DNA of 10,574 nt. It comes from Sutterella parvirubra YIT 11816. Its GTDB lineage: Bacteria > Pseudomonadota > Gammaproteobacteria > Burkholderiales > Burkholderiaceae_F. A program made the position numbers and the translations under genes. The DNA is taken from assembly GCF_000250875.1 (NCBI RefSeq), contig NZ_JH604967.1:1-10574 (forward strand). Reading direction: 5' to 3'. Below the pieces are notes generated by a model. It did not search any database and was not told the DNA's origin. It saw only the letters and a program-made list of their open reading frames with translations. This document shows positions 1 through 7,259 of the stretch, piece by piece (position 1 is the first letter of the stretch; each line of letters begins with the position of its first letter).

Positions 1-84
1 ATCATGCTCAAACCTGTGACACAAGGAGACCGCGCGGGCGTACGGAGCTTCTCAAAGACCGCCGCGCCCGTTTGGGGCTTTTCA

Positions 85-2310
85 ATGACGATTTCCCGCA
101 GCACGCTCGCCGCCGCCCTCGCGTCGGCCCTGATTCCTCTTTCGGCTTCGGCCGTTTCGCTCGGCGACCTGACGGTGGAGAGCCGTCCCGGGGAACCGCT
201 CGACGCGGTGCTCATGATCGACGACGTCGACATGACGGTCTCGCCCCTCTTGGTGCGCGTGGCGCCGCCCGCCACGTACCTCCGCGAAGGCGTGCAGTGG
301 CCCGAACAGGCCCAGGATCTGAGGATCACGAAGGACCGCGCCACCTCGGGCGTCTCGGTTCGCGTGGTGGGGGATGAAAAGCTTGACGGCACCTTCCCGC
401 TCCTGATTGAATTGAACGCCGGCGGCGCCGTCACCGTCCGTCAGTACGAAATCAGCGCCGTCGACGGCGTCTTCCGCGTGACGCCCGTGGCGGAACGTAC
501 GACCGTGAGACCGGCCTCCGAAGTCGACGCCGCGGACGCCAAAGCCGAGGCCGAAGAGGCGAAGACGGCCGACGCCAAGGAAGCGAAGGCCGAGCAGAAG
601 CCCCGCCGCCGTCAGGGCCGCTGGGCGCCTCTTGTCGTGCAGGAATACGTGGCCGAGCACGGGTTCGACGCGTCAAAGCCCTTCAAGGTCGGCCGCGACA
701 TGACGCTCTGGTCGATCGCTAAGCTCTATCACCCGGGCTACGCCGGGGCGACGATGGAGCAGACGCTGGTCGCCTTCATGGAGAAGAACGCGCAGGCGTT
801 CCCGTCCGGGGACGCTTCGAGCCTCACGGTGGGCGCGGAGCTCGTCCCGCCCACGGCGGACGAAGTCTTCTCGATCGACCCGGAAGAAGCCTTCCGCAAG
901 ATCCGCGGGAACGAAGCCGTCCCGCCCGTCACCGCGCAGCTCATTGAAGCGCAGAAGCGCTCGCGCGCCTTCGCGGCGGAAGTCGCCAAGGTTCAGCAGG
1001 CCGAACGCGACGCGGGCCGCGGTCCCGACGCGGCTGCGGCCGCCGGTGCGGCGCTCCTTGCGGCCGCGCCCACGAAGGCGGACGCCGCCCAGCGTACGGA
1101 CGAGACCGCGGGTGAGACGACCACGGGGGCGGTCGAGCAGATGGCCGTCCCGACGACGCTTCCTGCGGAAGCCTCCGTCGGCGCCGACACGACTGCAACG
1201 ACTGAAGGGGCCGCCGCCCCCGCGGGCGACGCCCAGGACGAAGAAACGCTCGACGCGGGTTCGATCGTCGCGACCGGCTCCGACGTGCCCGACACGGGCG
1301 CGGCGCCCGAAACGGGTGCGGGCGGCGAGGCCGCTGCCGACGCCAAGACCGAATCCGCCGCTCAGACGGAACCCGCGGCCGAACCCGAAAAGAAGGGTTT
1401 CGACGCCGCCTGGCTTGCGGTCATCGCGGTCATCGCCGCGGTGTTGGGGCTCTTCCTCATTCTGCGCCGCAGGAAGGATGAACCGAAGGATTCTGAAGGC
1501 GGCTGTGGGACGGAGAAGAAGGGTCCCGCCGTCGTCAAGCTCTCGCGCGACGTCCCGAAGACGAGCGACGCGCAGATCACCGCCTTGAAGGCCACCGTCG
1601 ACGAAGCCGTCAAGAACGGCACGACGGGGGGCGCCATGGGCGCGGGCGCGATGGCCTACCAGGCCGCGCAGCGCGAAGAGGCGATGAAGGCCGAAGCCGA
1701 AAAGAGCACTGAAGCCGCCAAGGCTGAGAAGGCCGACGCCCCCCAGGATCTCTACGAAAAGCAGCCCTGGCTCGTCCCCGACGAAGGGATGGACGCGATC
1801 GCGAAGGCCCCGGCCATGCCGGTGTCGGCGTTGGACGAAGCGCGTTTGAACGAAGCCGCTTCGGCGGTCTCCGCGCTCGACCTCACGGAAAAGCCTTCGG
1901 CGAGCACGCTCGCGGCGGAACCGGCTCCGAAGCCCGCCAAGCCCGCGATGCCGGGTTCGAACGGCGAAGCCGTGCCGCTCTTCAAGGTGTCGGCGACGAT
2001 GCGCCCGGTGCGCCAGCCGATGAACCCGGCTGCGGCTCCTGCTTCCGCCGTTCAGCCCGAAGCGAAGCCCGCGGAACCCGCCGCGCCGGAAGTGCCGGAA
2101 GCCCCGGAAGAAAAGCGCAGCCCCAAGGAACAGGCTTTGTCGGAATCGATGGAAGCGCAGCTCAAACTCGCCGAATCCTTCATCGGTCTCGGGGCGCTTC
2201 CTGAAGCGAAGGAACTCCTCACGGAAGTGATCCGTCACGGGCTCGAACCCCAGCGCCGCCGCGCCGAATTCCTGATGGCGCGCATCGAATCCGCGGACGA
2301 GAAGCGATGA
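85..2310 (+). CDS. fimV: FimV-like inner-membrane polar scaffold protein
   Basis: Large (741 aa) FimV/HubP-family protein. In this family such proteins organise the cell pole and support type IV pilus or secretion assembly, with a periplasmic peptidoglycan-binding part and a cytoplasmic tail. Residues 1-23 look like a signal peptide ending ASA|V. Residues 24-140 carry the FimV N-terminal domain (VSLGDLTVESRPGEPLDAVL). A LysM-like FimV core lies near 199-265 (MTLWSIAKLYHPGYAGATME). An Ala/Glu/Pro-rich linker leads to a transmembrane helix at about 441-460, followed by RRRK, then an acidic cytoplasmic region and the short FimV C-terminal helical domain at about 689-735 (LAESFIGLGALPEAKELLTE). 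The ATG at 85 is chosen because it puts the signal peptide at the N terminus. An in-frame ATG at 4 would add 27 polar residues, and neither start has a clear ribosome binding site. The stop overlaps the truA start by 4 bp. The family call is firm; the exact cellular role here is inferred. Confidence 0.9.
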   Translation: MTISRSTLAAALASALIPLSASAVSLGDLTVESRPGEPLDAVLMIDDVDMTVSPLLVRVAPPATYLREGVQWPEQAQDLRITKDRATSGVSVRVVGDEKLDGTFPLLIELNAGGAVTVRQYEISAVDGVFRVTPVAERTTVRPASEVDAADAKAEAEEAKTADAKEAKAEQKPRRRQGRWAPLVVQEYVAEHGFDASKPFKVGRDMTLWSIAKLYHPGYAGATMEQTLVAFMEKNAQAFPSGDASSLTVGAELVPPTADEVFSIDPEEAFRKIRGNEAVPPVTAQLIEAQKRSRAFAAEVAKVQQAERDAGRGPDAAAAAGAALLAAAPTKADAAQRTDETAGETTTGAVEQMAVPTTLPAEASVGADTTATTEGAAAPAGDAQDEETLDAGSIVATGSDVPDTGAAPETGAGGEAAADAKTESAAQTEPAAEPEKKGFDAAWLAVIAVIAAVLGLFLILRRRKDEPKDSEGGCGTEKKGPAVVKLSRDVPKTSDAQITALKATVDEAVKNGTTGGAMGAGAMAYQAAQREEAMKAEAEKSTEAAKAEKADAPQDLYEKQPWLVPDEGMDAIAKAPAMPVSALDEARLNEAASAVSALDLTEKPSASTLAAEPAPKPAKPAMPGSNGEAVPLFKVSATMRPVRQPMNPAAAPASAVQPEAKPAEPAAPEVPEAPEEKRSPKEQALSESMEAQLKLAESFIGLGALPEAKELLTEVIRHGLEPQRRRAEFLMARIESADEKR

Positions 2311-3107
2311 GCGCGCCTCTGCGGACGGTTGCGCTCGGGATCGAATACGACGGGACGGCCTTCAACGGGTGGCAGACGCAGCCCGACGTCCCGACCGTGC
2401 AGGATACGCTTGAGGAAGCGATCGAGCGCTTCCTCACCGTGCCCGTCCCCACGATCTGTGCGGGACGCACGGACGCGGGCGTTCATGCGACCCACCAGGT
2501 GGTGAGCTTTCAGACCGACAAGGTGCGCTCGCCCGAGAGCTGGGTGCGCGCGATAAACACCTTTCTCCCGAAATCCGTCGCCGTGCGCTGGATGCGCCCG
2601 GTGCCGGACGACTTCCACGCGCGCTTCACGGCGCGCTCGCGCACGTACGAGTACTGGATCCTGAACGACCCCGTGCGAAGCCCCGTCATGCACGGCCGCA
2701 CGGGGTGGTACTTCCGGCCGCTCGACGTCGAGCGGATGCGGGCGGGTGCCGCGCACCTTCTGGGCGAGCACGACTTCACGAGCTTCCGCGCGGCGGAGTG
2801 CCAGGCGGCTTCGCCCGTGCGCACCGTCGAGAAGCTCGAGATCGTCCGGATGGGGCGGTTGGTCGGCGTGCGGATCCGCGCGAACGCCTTTCTGCAGCAC
2901 ATGGTGCGGAACATCGTCGGGACCTTGATCTACGTGGGCTCGGGCCGCGAAGAACCCGGTTGGGTGAAGGAGGTGCTGGACGCGAAGTCCCGCGCCGTCG
3001 CCGCGCCGACCTTCTCGCCCTCGGGGCTCTACCTGACGGGCGTCGGCTATCCGGGGATCGACATCCCCGAGAAGGGCGAGAGCCCCTTCGGCTGGGCCGA
3101 AGAATGA
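2307..3107 (+). CDS. truA: tRNA pseudouridine(38-40) synthase TruA
   Basis: 266 aa, the normal length for TruA, which isomerises uridines 38-40 in the tRNA anticodon arm. The opening LGIEYDGTAFNGWQTQP and the catalytic motif CAGRTDAGVHATHQVVSF are diagnostic; Asp56 in GRTDAGVH is the expected nucleophile. Further TruA landmarks are SRTYEYWILNDPVRSP, the HDFTSFRA segment and FLQHMVRNIVGTLIYVG in the C-terminal half. The ATG at 2307 overlaps the fimV stop (ATGA), so the two genes are probably translationally coupled; GAGAAG at 2299-2304 is a poor, close ribosome site that fits coupling. The fimV-truA pairing is standard in betaproteobacteria. In many relatives trp genes follow truA directly, but here a terminator-like hairpin and accD follow. 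Confidence 0.97.
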   Translation: MSAPLRTVALGIEYDGTAFNGWQTQPDVPTVQDTLEEAIERFLTVPVPTICAGRTDAGVHATHQVVSFQTDKVRSPESWVRAINTFLPKSVAVRWMRPVPDDFHARFTARSRTYEYWILNDPVRSPVMHGRTGWYFRPLDVERMRAGAAHLLGEHDFTSFRAAECQAASPVRTVEKLEIVRMGRLVGVRIRANAFLQHMVRNIVGTLIYVGSGREEPGWVKEVLDAKSRAVAAPTFSPSGLYLTGVGYPGIDIPEKGESPFGWAEE

Positions 3108-3125
3108 AGCGCCGACATGTTGGAG

Positions 3126-3160
3126 AGGGCCGCGGAAGACGAACGTTCCCGCGGCCTTTC
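3126..3160 (+). terminator. Probable terminator after truA
   Basis: GGCCGCGG at 3129-3136 pairs with CCGCGGCC at 3150-3157 around a 13-nt loop, followed by TTT at 3158-3160. Flanking bases 3126-3128 can extend pairing into the T tract. It starts about 20 bp after the truA stop. The U run is short, so termination may be partial. Confidence 0.6.
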
Positions 3161-3201
3161 CGCATCCGCGCCTGCTCCGTGCCTTTCGACGAGTGAGTGT
3201 C

Positions 3202-3256
3202 GGCGGGGCATCCCCTCCGCCTCATCCGTCAACCCGAACCATCAGAGGGGATGTTT
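3202..3256 (+). repeat. Overlapping inverted repeats in the truA-accD spacer
   Basis: CATCCCCTC at 3209-3217 is the exact reverse complement of GAGGGGATG at 3245-3253, and the second arm is followed by TTT. The first arm also overlaps an alternative small hairpin, GGCGGGG (3202-3208) with CCCCTCCGCC (3212-3221, one bulged T). The two folds exclude each other. It lies upstream of the accD promoter and after the truA terminator. Function unknown. Confidence 0.5.
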
Positions 3257-3282
3257 CCGGCGCGTTCGGCGCATTTGGCGGG

Positions 3283-3311
3283 CGTTTCGCCGCGGATCGG
3301 CGACTTATAAT
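3283..3311 (+). promoter_or_regulatory. Probable sigma-70 promoter of accD
   Basis: A perfect -10 box TATAAT lies at 3306-3311. The -35 region is poor: CGTTTC at 3283-3288 sits 17 bp upstream but matches the consensus weakly. Transcription would start near 3318, giving a leader of roughly 25 nt before the accD ATG at 3344. This also rules out the in-frame ATG at 3314 as the accD start. Confidence 0.6.
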
Positions 3312-3343
3312 CCGTGGGATTCACAACACATCCCCGAAACACC

Positions 3344-4216
3344 ATGAGCTGGCTCAATCACATTCTCCCGAAGATCAAGCGTGAGGACGACAACCGCAAG
3401 GCGAGTCCCATCCCCGAAGGGGTCTGGACGAAGTGCCCCGGTTGCGAACAGGCGCTCTACACCGATGAGCTCGAGCGCTCCCTCATGGTGTGCCCGAAGT
3501 GCGGCTACCACCACCGCATCGGCGCCCGCCGTCGTCTGCTCGCCTTCTTGGACCCCGAGAGCGCGATCGAGATCGCGTCCGACGTGCGCGCGGTGGACCC
3601 GCTCGGGTTCGTGGACAGCAAGCCCTATCCGAAGCGCCTGGAGCAGGCCGTTGCAGCGTCCGGCGAAACGGACGCCTTGGTCGTGATGTCGGGGACGCTC
3701 CGCCGCGAACCCATCGTCGCCGCCGCCTTTGAATTCCGCTTCATGGCGGGCTCGATGGGGAGCGTCGTCGGTGAACGCTTCTCCCGCGGCGTCGACGAAG
3801 CCGTGCGCCGCGGCGCGCCCTTCGTCGTCTTCAGCGCGTCCGGGGGCGCGCGCATGCAGGAGGGGCTCGTTTCCCTCATGCAGATGACGAAGACCTCGGC
3901 CGCGGTGGCGCGCCTGGCGCGCGCCGAACTTCCCTTCATCTCGGTGCTGACCGACCCCACGATGGGGGGCGTCTCGGCGTCCTTCGCGTTCCTCGGCGAC
4001 GTCGTCATTGCCGAGCCCAAGGCCCTCATCGGCTTTGCGGGCCCGCGCGTCATCGAGCAGACCGTGCGCGAAAAGCTCCCCGAAGGGTTCCAGCGTTCGG
4101 AACTTCTCCTTCAGAAGGGCCAGATCGACATGATCGTCGACCGCCGCGACATGCGCGCGACGATTTCGGTCTTGACGCAGCTTCTCCAGAAGAAGACCCC
4201 GGTGAGCGGGATCTGA
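3344..4216 (+). CDS. accD: Acetyl-CoA carboxylase, carboxyltransferase subunit beta
   Basis: 290 aa, normal for AccD. With AccA it transfers the carboxyl group from carboxybiotin to acetyl-CoA, making malonyl-CoA for fatty acid synthesis in the cytoplasm. The N-terminal Cys4 zinc ribbon is visible (Cys31-x2-Cys34 and Cys50-x2-Cys53, in [12 protein letters not shown] and [10 protein letters not shown]). The crotonase-like carboxyltransferase core follows, with [40 protein letters not shown] and [20 protein letters not shown]. The start at 3344 gives [12 protein letters not shown], as in proteobacterial AccD (MSW...), and lies just downstream of a TATAAT box; the upstream in-frame ATG at 3314 would fall before the predicted transcript start. 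No strong ribosome site is seen. In many Burkholderiales trpF-trpB-trpA precede this gene and folC follows; here only folC remains adjacent. Confidence 0.97.
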   Translation: MSWLNHILPKIKREDDNRKASPIPEGVWTKCPGCEQALYTDELERSLMVCPKCGYHHRIGARRRLLAFLDPESAIEIASDVRAVDPLGFVDSKPYPKRLEQAVAASGETDALVVMSGTLRREPIVAAAFEFRFMAGSMGSVVGERFSRGVDEAVRRGAPFVVFSASGGARMQEGLVSLMQMTKTSAAVARLARAELPFISVLTDPTMGGVSASFAFLGDVVIAEPKALIGFAGPRVIEQTVREKLPEGFQRSELLLQKGQIDMIVDRRDMRATISVLTQLLQKKTPVSGI

Positions 4217-4234
4217 TCGGAAAGGGTTGATGGC

Positions 4235-4250
4235 GGAGGCCTCGGCCTCC
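4235..4250 (+). repeat. Small hairpin after accD
   Basis: GGAGGC (4235-4240), CTCG loop, GCCTCC (4245-4250) begins 18 bp after the accD stop. There is no U tract after it, so it is at most a transcript-end stabilising hairpin or a weak terminator. Confidence 0.35.
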
Positions 4251-4335
4251 CGCGGGCGTCAAAAGCCTGCGAAATTCCGACAACTTTTGAAAACTTCAGG
4301 AATTCCCGCCCGCCGCCCAAAGCGCTGCCGACGAC

Positions 4336-4341
4336 TACAAT
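4336..4341 (+). promoter_or_regulatory. Probable -10 box of folC promoter
   Basis: TACAAT at 4336-4341 (five of six consensus bases) sits in an otherwise GC-rich spacer 79 bp before the folC ATG. No convincing -35 lies 16-18 bp upstream; TTGAAA at 4287-4292 is too far away. Predicted transcript start is near 4348. Confidence 0.45.
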
Positions 4342-4356
4342 TCACGAAACCGACGA

Positions 4357-4396
4357 GCCCGCCAGAGGATTCTCCCGGCGGGCCGTTTCCATTTTT
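4357..4396 (+). terminator. Terminator-like hairpin in the folC leader
   Basis: GCCCGCC (4357-4363) pairs perfectly with GGCGGGC (4377-4383); inside, GAG (4365-4367) can pair with CTC (4372-4374). A T-rich stretch with TTT at 4386-4388 and TTTTT at 4392-4396 follows. It lies downstream of the putative folC -10 box and 24 bp before the folC ATG. It may be the distal accD terminator or a leader attenuator of folC. Confidence 0.45.
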
Positions 4397-4419
4397 GAGA
4401 CGACAGAGAAGACACAACC

Positions 4420-5733
4420 ATGGACGCCGACACGCTCAACGCATGGCTCGCACACATCGAAGCGCTTCACGCCAAACCGATCGACCTCGGGTTGGAACGC
4501 ATGCGGGAGATGGTCGACCGCATGGGGATCCGCTTCAGCTGCCCGGTCGTCACCGTCGCCGGCACGAACGGGAAGGGCTCGACCTGCGCGATGCTCGAGT
4601 CCGTTTGGCGCGCGGCCGGGTACAAGACCGCGATGCACACGTCCCCGCACCTGCTCCGCTTCAACGAGCGCGCGGTGGTGGACGGAAAGGAAGTCTCGGA
4701 CGAGGCCTTGGTCGCCGCCTTCCGTCAGGTGGAAGAAGCCCGCGGCGGCATGTCGCTCTCCTACTTCGAGTACACCGCGCTCGGGATCCTGAAGCTCTTC
4801 CAGGAAGCCAACCCCGACGTCGTGATTCTGGAGATCGGTCTGGGCGGCCGCTTGGACGCCATCAACACCATCGACTCCGACGCCGCGATCGTCTGCGCCG
4901 TCGGCGTCGACCACGTGGCCTTTCTCGGCCCCGACCGCGAAGTCATCGCCTGGGAGAAGGCCCACGTCTACCGTCCGGGCTGTCCCGCCGTCTGCGCCGA
5001 TCCGGACGTGCCCGCGAAGCTCGCGGCGTACGCCCGCGAGATCGGCGCGGACCTGATGACGACCCCCGTCGCCTTCGCGCCGACGGTGCACGCCGACGGA
5101 ACGTTCGACATGCGCGTGCGCGGCGTGGAGTGGAAGCATCTTCCCGCCCCGGCCCTTCGCGGCGCGAACCAGTACCGGAACGCCGCGGGGGTGTTGGCGG
5201 TCGTCGCCTCGATGATGAAGCGCCTCCCCGTCACGCCCGAACAGATTGCCGAGGGCCTGCGCACCGTGCGCGTCACCGCGCGGTTCGAACTCGTGACGAC
5301 GGACCCGTGCCCCACCGTTCTCGACGTCGGGCACAACCCCCAGGCGGCGGACGTCTTGGCGGACAACATCGAAAAGACCCGTGAACCCGGCTCGATGGAG
5401 ATCGCGGTCTGCGGGATGCTCCACGACAAGGACATCGTGAGCGTGACGGAGAAGCTCAAAGACACGTTCGACGCGTGGTTCACGGCGACGCTGACGGGCC
5501 CGCGCGCGGCGGTCGCGCAGGAGCTTGACGACGACCTCGCGAAGGCGGGGGTGCCTTCAGACAAGATCCATTCGAATGAGGACGTCGCGTCGGCCCTTTC
5601 GGGCGCTCGGGCCTTGGCGCGGGCGAGCCGCAGGGAAAACCCAGGCCGCCCTGTTAGAATCACGGTGTTCGGCTCCTTCGTCACGGTTTCCGCGGCGCTT
5701 GAGCTTCTCGCGGCGGAAGGCATCCGCCGCTGA
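4420..5733 (+). CDS. folC: Bifunctional dihydrofolate / folylpolyglutamate synthase
   Basis: 437 aa Mur-ligase-family enzyme that joins glutamate to dihydropteroate and lengthens the polyglutamate tail of tetrahydrofolates, using ATP. The P-loop VAGTNGKGST is at residues 45-54, followed by the folate-binding segment HTSPHLLRFNER. SYFEYTALGILKLF and LEIGLGGRLDAINTID are typical FolC. GVDHVAFLGPDREVIAWEKA carries Lys180, the lysine usually carbamylated in this family. The C-terminal ligase domain has DVGHNP (residues 302-307). An oddity is EKAHV at the position where FolC proteins usually have EKAGI. The ATG at 4420 has AGAGAAG about 9 nt upstream as a plausible ribosome site. The gene follows accD, as in many betaproteobacteria. 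Its last ~80 bp probably hold a promoter for the SPOR gene downstream. Confidence 0.96.
   Translation: MDADTLNAWLAHIEALHAKPIDLGLERMREMVDRMGIRFSCPVVTVAGTNGKGSTCAMLESVWRAAGYKTAMHTSPHLLRFNERAVVDGKEVSDEALVAAFRQVEEARGGMSLSYFEYTALGILKLFQEANPDVVILEIGLGGRLDAINTIDSDAAIVCAVGVDHVAFLGPDREVIAWEKAHVYRPGCPAVCADPDVPAKLAAYAREIGADLMTTPVAFAPTVHADGTFDMRVRGVEWKHLPAPALRGANQYRNAAGVLAVVASMMKRLPVTPEQIAEGLRTVRVTARFELVTTDPCPTVLDVGHNPQAADVLADNIEKTREPGSMEIAVCGMLHDKDIVSVTEKLKDTFDAWFTATLTGPRAAVAQELDDDLAKAGVPSDKIHSNEDVASALSGARALARASRRENPGRPVRITVFGSFVTVSAALELLAAEGIRR
5652..5660 (+). promoter_or_regulatory. Extended -10 promoter inside the end of folC
   Basis: TGTTAGAAT at 5652-5660 matches an extended -10 (TGnTAnAAT). A recognisable -35 is lacking, which an extended -10 can tolerate. 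It would drive the SPOR gene from near 5667 with a leader of about 100 nt. The same nine bases occur before cvpA at 7271-7279. Confidence 0.4.
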
Positions 5734-5768
5734 ACCGAAAGACCTCACAAAACCGCCGGAGGTGCGGC

Positions 5769-7178
5769 ATGTCGTTCCTGGACCGATTCAAGAAAAAGCC
5801 CCTCGACCGTGAGGTTGAGGACGCCGTGGACGAGGGCTCGCAGCGCGTTGAGCCCCGGTTGGGCGACGAGGCCGCGCCCTGGGTGAGGGTCGACCCCGAA
5901 ACGGGGGAAATCCACCCGGACGATCAGGCCGCAGCGGCGGCCGACGCGCCGTCCGCCCCGGCGGCTCCCGCGGCTCAGCCCTCGGCGCCATCCACGGGCG
6001 CCCCTTCCGCGCCGCCGCCCTTTGATCCTTACGGGATCGGTGCGGCGCCCTTTGAAGAGGTGCCGCCTGCGGACGAGAGCGGCAGGCCCGTGGAATCCGC
6101 AGAGCCCTCTCAACCGGCTCAACCGGCTCAGCCCGCTCCGCAGTCCTCCGCCCCCGCCTTCGTGCCGGTGGAGGTCCGCCCCGAACCCGAAGCGCCGACG
6201 GAAGGTTCCGCTTCTGCGGCTCCTGCCGCCCCCTCGGTCGGCGCACCCGAACCCATCGTGGTGCCGCCCGTTCCGTCTGCCGCGCCCGTGCGTTCCGAAC
6301 CCGAACAGCCCGAAGCCGTGACGAAACCCGTCCCGCGTGAGCGCGCCCGTGCGGCCGCGTCGGCTGAACGCGCCGAACGCGCCGAACGCGCCGAGCGCGC
6401 GGAAAGGTCCGAGCGCATGCGGGGCTTCCCCGTCGGCGCCGCCGCGCCGAAGGGTCCCTCGGAAGAGGAACTGATCGCCCGCCGCCGCACGAAGAACCGT
6501 CTGGTCGGCGCCGCCGTCCTGATGGCGGCGTTGGTGGTTGCGGCCCCCTTCATCATGGACGATCCGGTCAACCGCGAGGCGCCCCCGATCTCGACCGAAG
6601 TCCCGCCGGTGCCGCCCGCCTCGGGCGAAGCGGTGACGACGGAGTTGCCCTTGAACGCCCCCGCGGCCCCGAAGGCCGAGGGCGACACGATGGTGACGCC
6701 GTCCGACCTCGGCAAGGGCGGCGAATCCGTCGCGAAGGCTAACCTCGCCCAGGAAGCGCGCGGTTCCTCGCAGGCCAAGTCGCCGAAGACGGAAGCGGCG
6801 CCCGCCGCCAAGCCTGAACCGAAGCCCGCCGACGCGAAGAAGCCCGATGCGAAGGCGGCGGACGCGAAGAAGGAGGCGCCGAAGGCGGACGCCAAGCCCG
6901 CCGTCAAGCCCACCAAGACCGCCGGCATCACCCCGCCCGCGGGCGAAGGCTGGTACGTGCAGGTGATGGCGACGAGTTCGGAGCGTCAGGCGGAAGCCGC
7001 CGTGAAGAAAATCGTCGACCTGGGGCTCCCCGCCTACCGCGTGCCGGTGGAAAAGGGCGCCGCGACCCTCTGGCGCGTGCGCGTCGGCCTCTACAAGACG
7101 AAGAAGGACGCCGAAGGCGTCGTGGGGAACCTGGTTCTGAACGGCATCGGCAGCAAGCCCTACGTCGCGAAGCAGTGA
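5769..7178 (+). CDS. Single-pass inner-membrane protein with C-terminal SPOR domain
   Basis: 469 aa DedD-like protein. SPOR domains bind septal peptidoglycan with stripped glycan strands, so a role at the division site is expected. A cytoplasmic N-terminal part (1-243) opens with MSFLDRFKKKPLDREVEDAV and is then Pro/Ala/Glu-rich low complexity, including a Glu-Arg-Ala repeat near 200-211. One transmembrane helix lies at 245-263 (LVGAAVLMAALVVAAPFIM). A periplasmic Lys/Ala/Pro-rich linker follows, then the SPOR domain from about 394 to 469 (GWYVQVMATSSERQAEAAV ... LWRVRVGLYKTKKDAEGVV). The start has an excellent ribosome site, GGAGGTG at 5758-5764. It sits between folC and cvpA, the usual place in Burkholderiales. 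It is longer than DedD (about 220 aa), mainly from its low-complexity tails. The SPOR assignment is solid; the specific function is inferred. Confidence 0.92.
   Translation: MSFLDRFKKKPLDREVEDAVDEGSQRVEPRLGDEAAPWVRVDPETGEIHPDDQAAAAADAPSAPAAPAAQPSAPSTGAPSAPPPFDPYGIGAAPFEEVPPADESGRPVESAEPSQPAQPAQPAPQSSAPAFVPVEVRPEPEAPTEGSASAAPAAPSVGAPEPIVVPPVPSAAPVRSEPEQPEAVTKPVPRERARAAASAERAERAERAERAERSERMRGFPVGAAAPKGPSEEELIARRRTKNRLVGAAVLMAALVVAAPFIMDDPVNREAPPISTEVPPVPPASGEAVTTELPLNAPAAPKAEGDTMVTPSDLGKGGESVAKANLAQEARGSSQAKSPKTEAAPAAKPEPKPADAKKPDAKAADAKKEAPKADAKPAVKPTKTAGITPPAGEGWYVQVMATSSERQAEAAVKKIVDLGLPAYRVPVEKGAATLWRVRVGLYKTKKDAEGVVGNLVLNGIGSKPYVAKQ
6366..6401 (+). repeat. 9-bp tandem repeat coding Glu-Arg-Ala
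   Basis: Three exact copies of GAACGCGCC (6366-6392) plus a diverged fourth, GAGCGCGCG (6393-6401), lie within the SPOR gene. In-frame 9-bp units could expand or contract by slippage without breaking the frame. They form a charged helical stretch in the cytoplasmic part just before the membrane helix. Confidence 0.8.
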
Positions 7179-7184
7179 CCTCCG

Positions 7185-7211
7185 GGAGGGGGCGGCCGTC
7201 CGCCCCTCCTT
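7185..7211 (+). terminator. Probable terminator of the SPOR gene
   Basis: GGAGGGGGCGG (7185-7195) pairs with CCGCCCCTCC (7200-7209) with one bulged G and a CCGT loop, starting 6 bp after the stop codon. Only TT follows, so the U tract is weak; the stem is very stable. Confidence 0.6.
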
Positions 7212-7259
7212 CCGATCTCTTCGCGTGAGGACGATCCTCACAATTCCTTTTCTCCCATG

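Noticed and set aside
23..28. AAGGAG as a fimV ribosome site
   Set aside because: No in-frame start codon lies 5-12 nt downstream; the ATG at 85 is too far away.
673..2238. Long minus-strand open frame (about 520 codons) opposite fimV
   Set aside because: It is Arg/Gly-rich without any recognisable motif, and arises from the GC-rich third positions of fimV, whose domains are clear on the plus strand.
3314..3343. N-terminal extension of accD from ATG 3314
   Set aside because: It lies only 2 bp after the TATAAT box, upstream of the predicted transcript start, and AccD proteins begin MSW.
4227..5384. Plus-strand frame overlapping folC
   Set aside because: Arg-rich out-of-frame reading of folC; the folC frame holds all the catalytic motifs.
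6366..6401. Possible CRISPR-like or mobile repeat
   Set aside because: It is a 9-bp in-frame coding repeat (Glu-Arg-Ala) without spacers.
5745..7241. Minus-strand frame of about 500 codons opposite the SPOR gene
   Set aside because: Composition is Arg/Gly-rich shadow sequence; the plus strand has a perfect ribosome site, a membrane helix and a SPOR domain.
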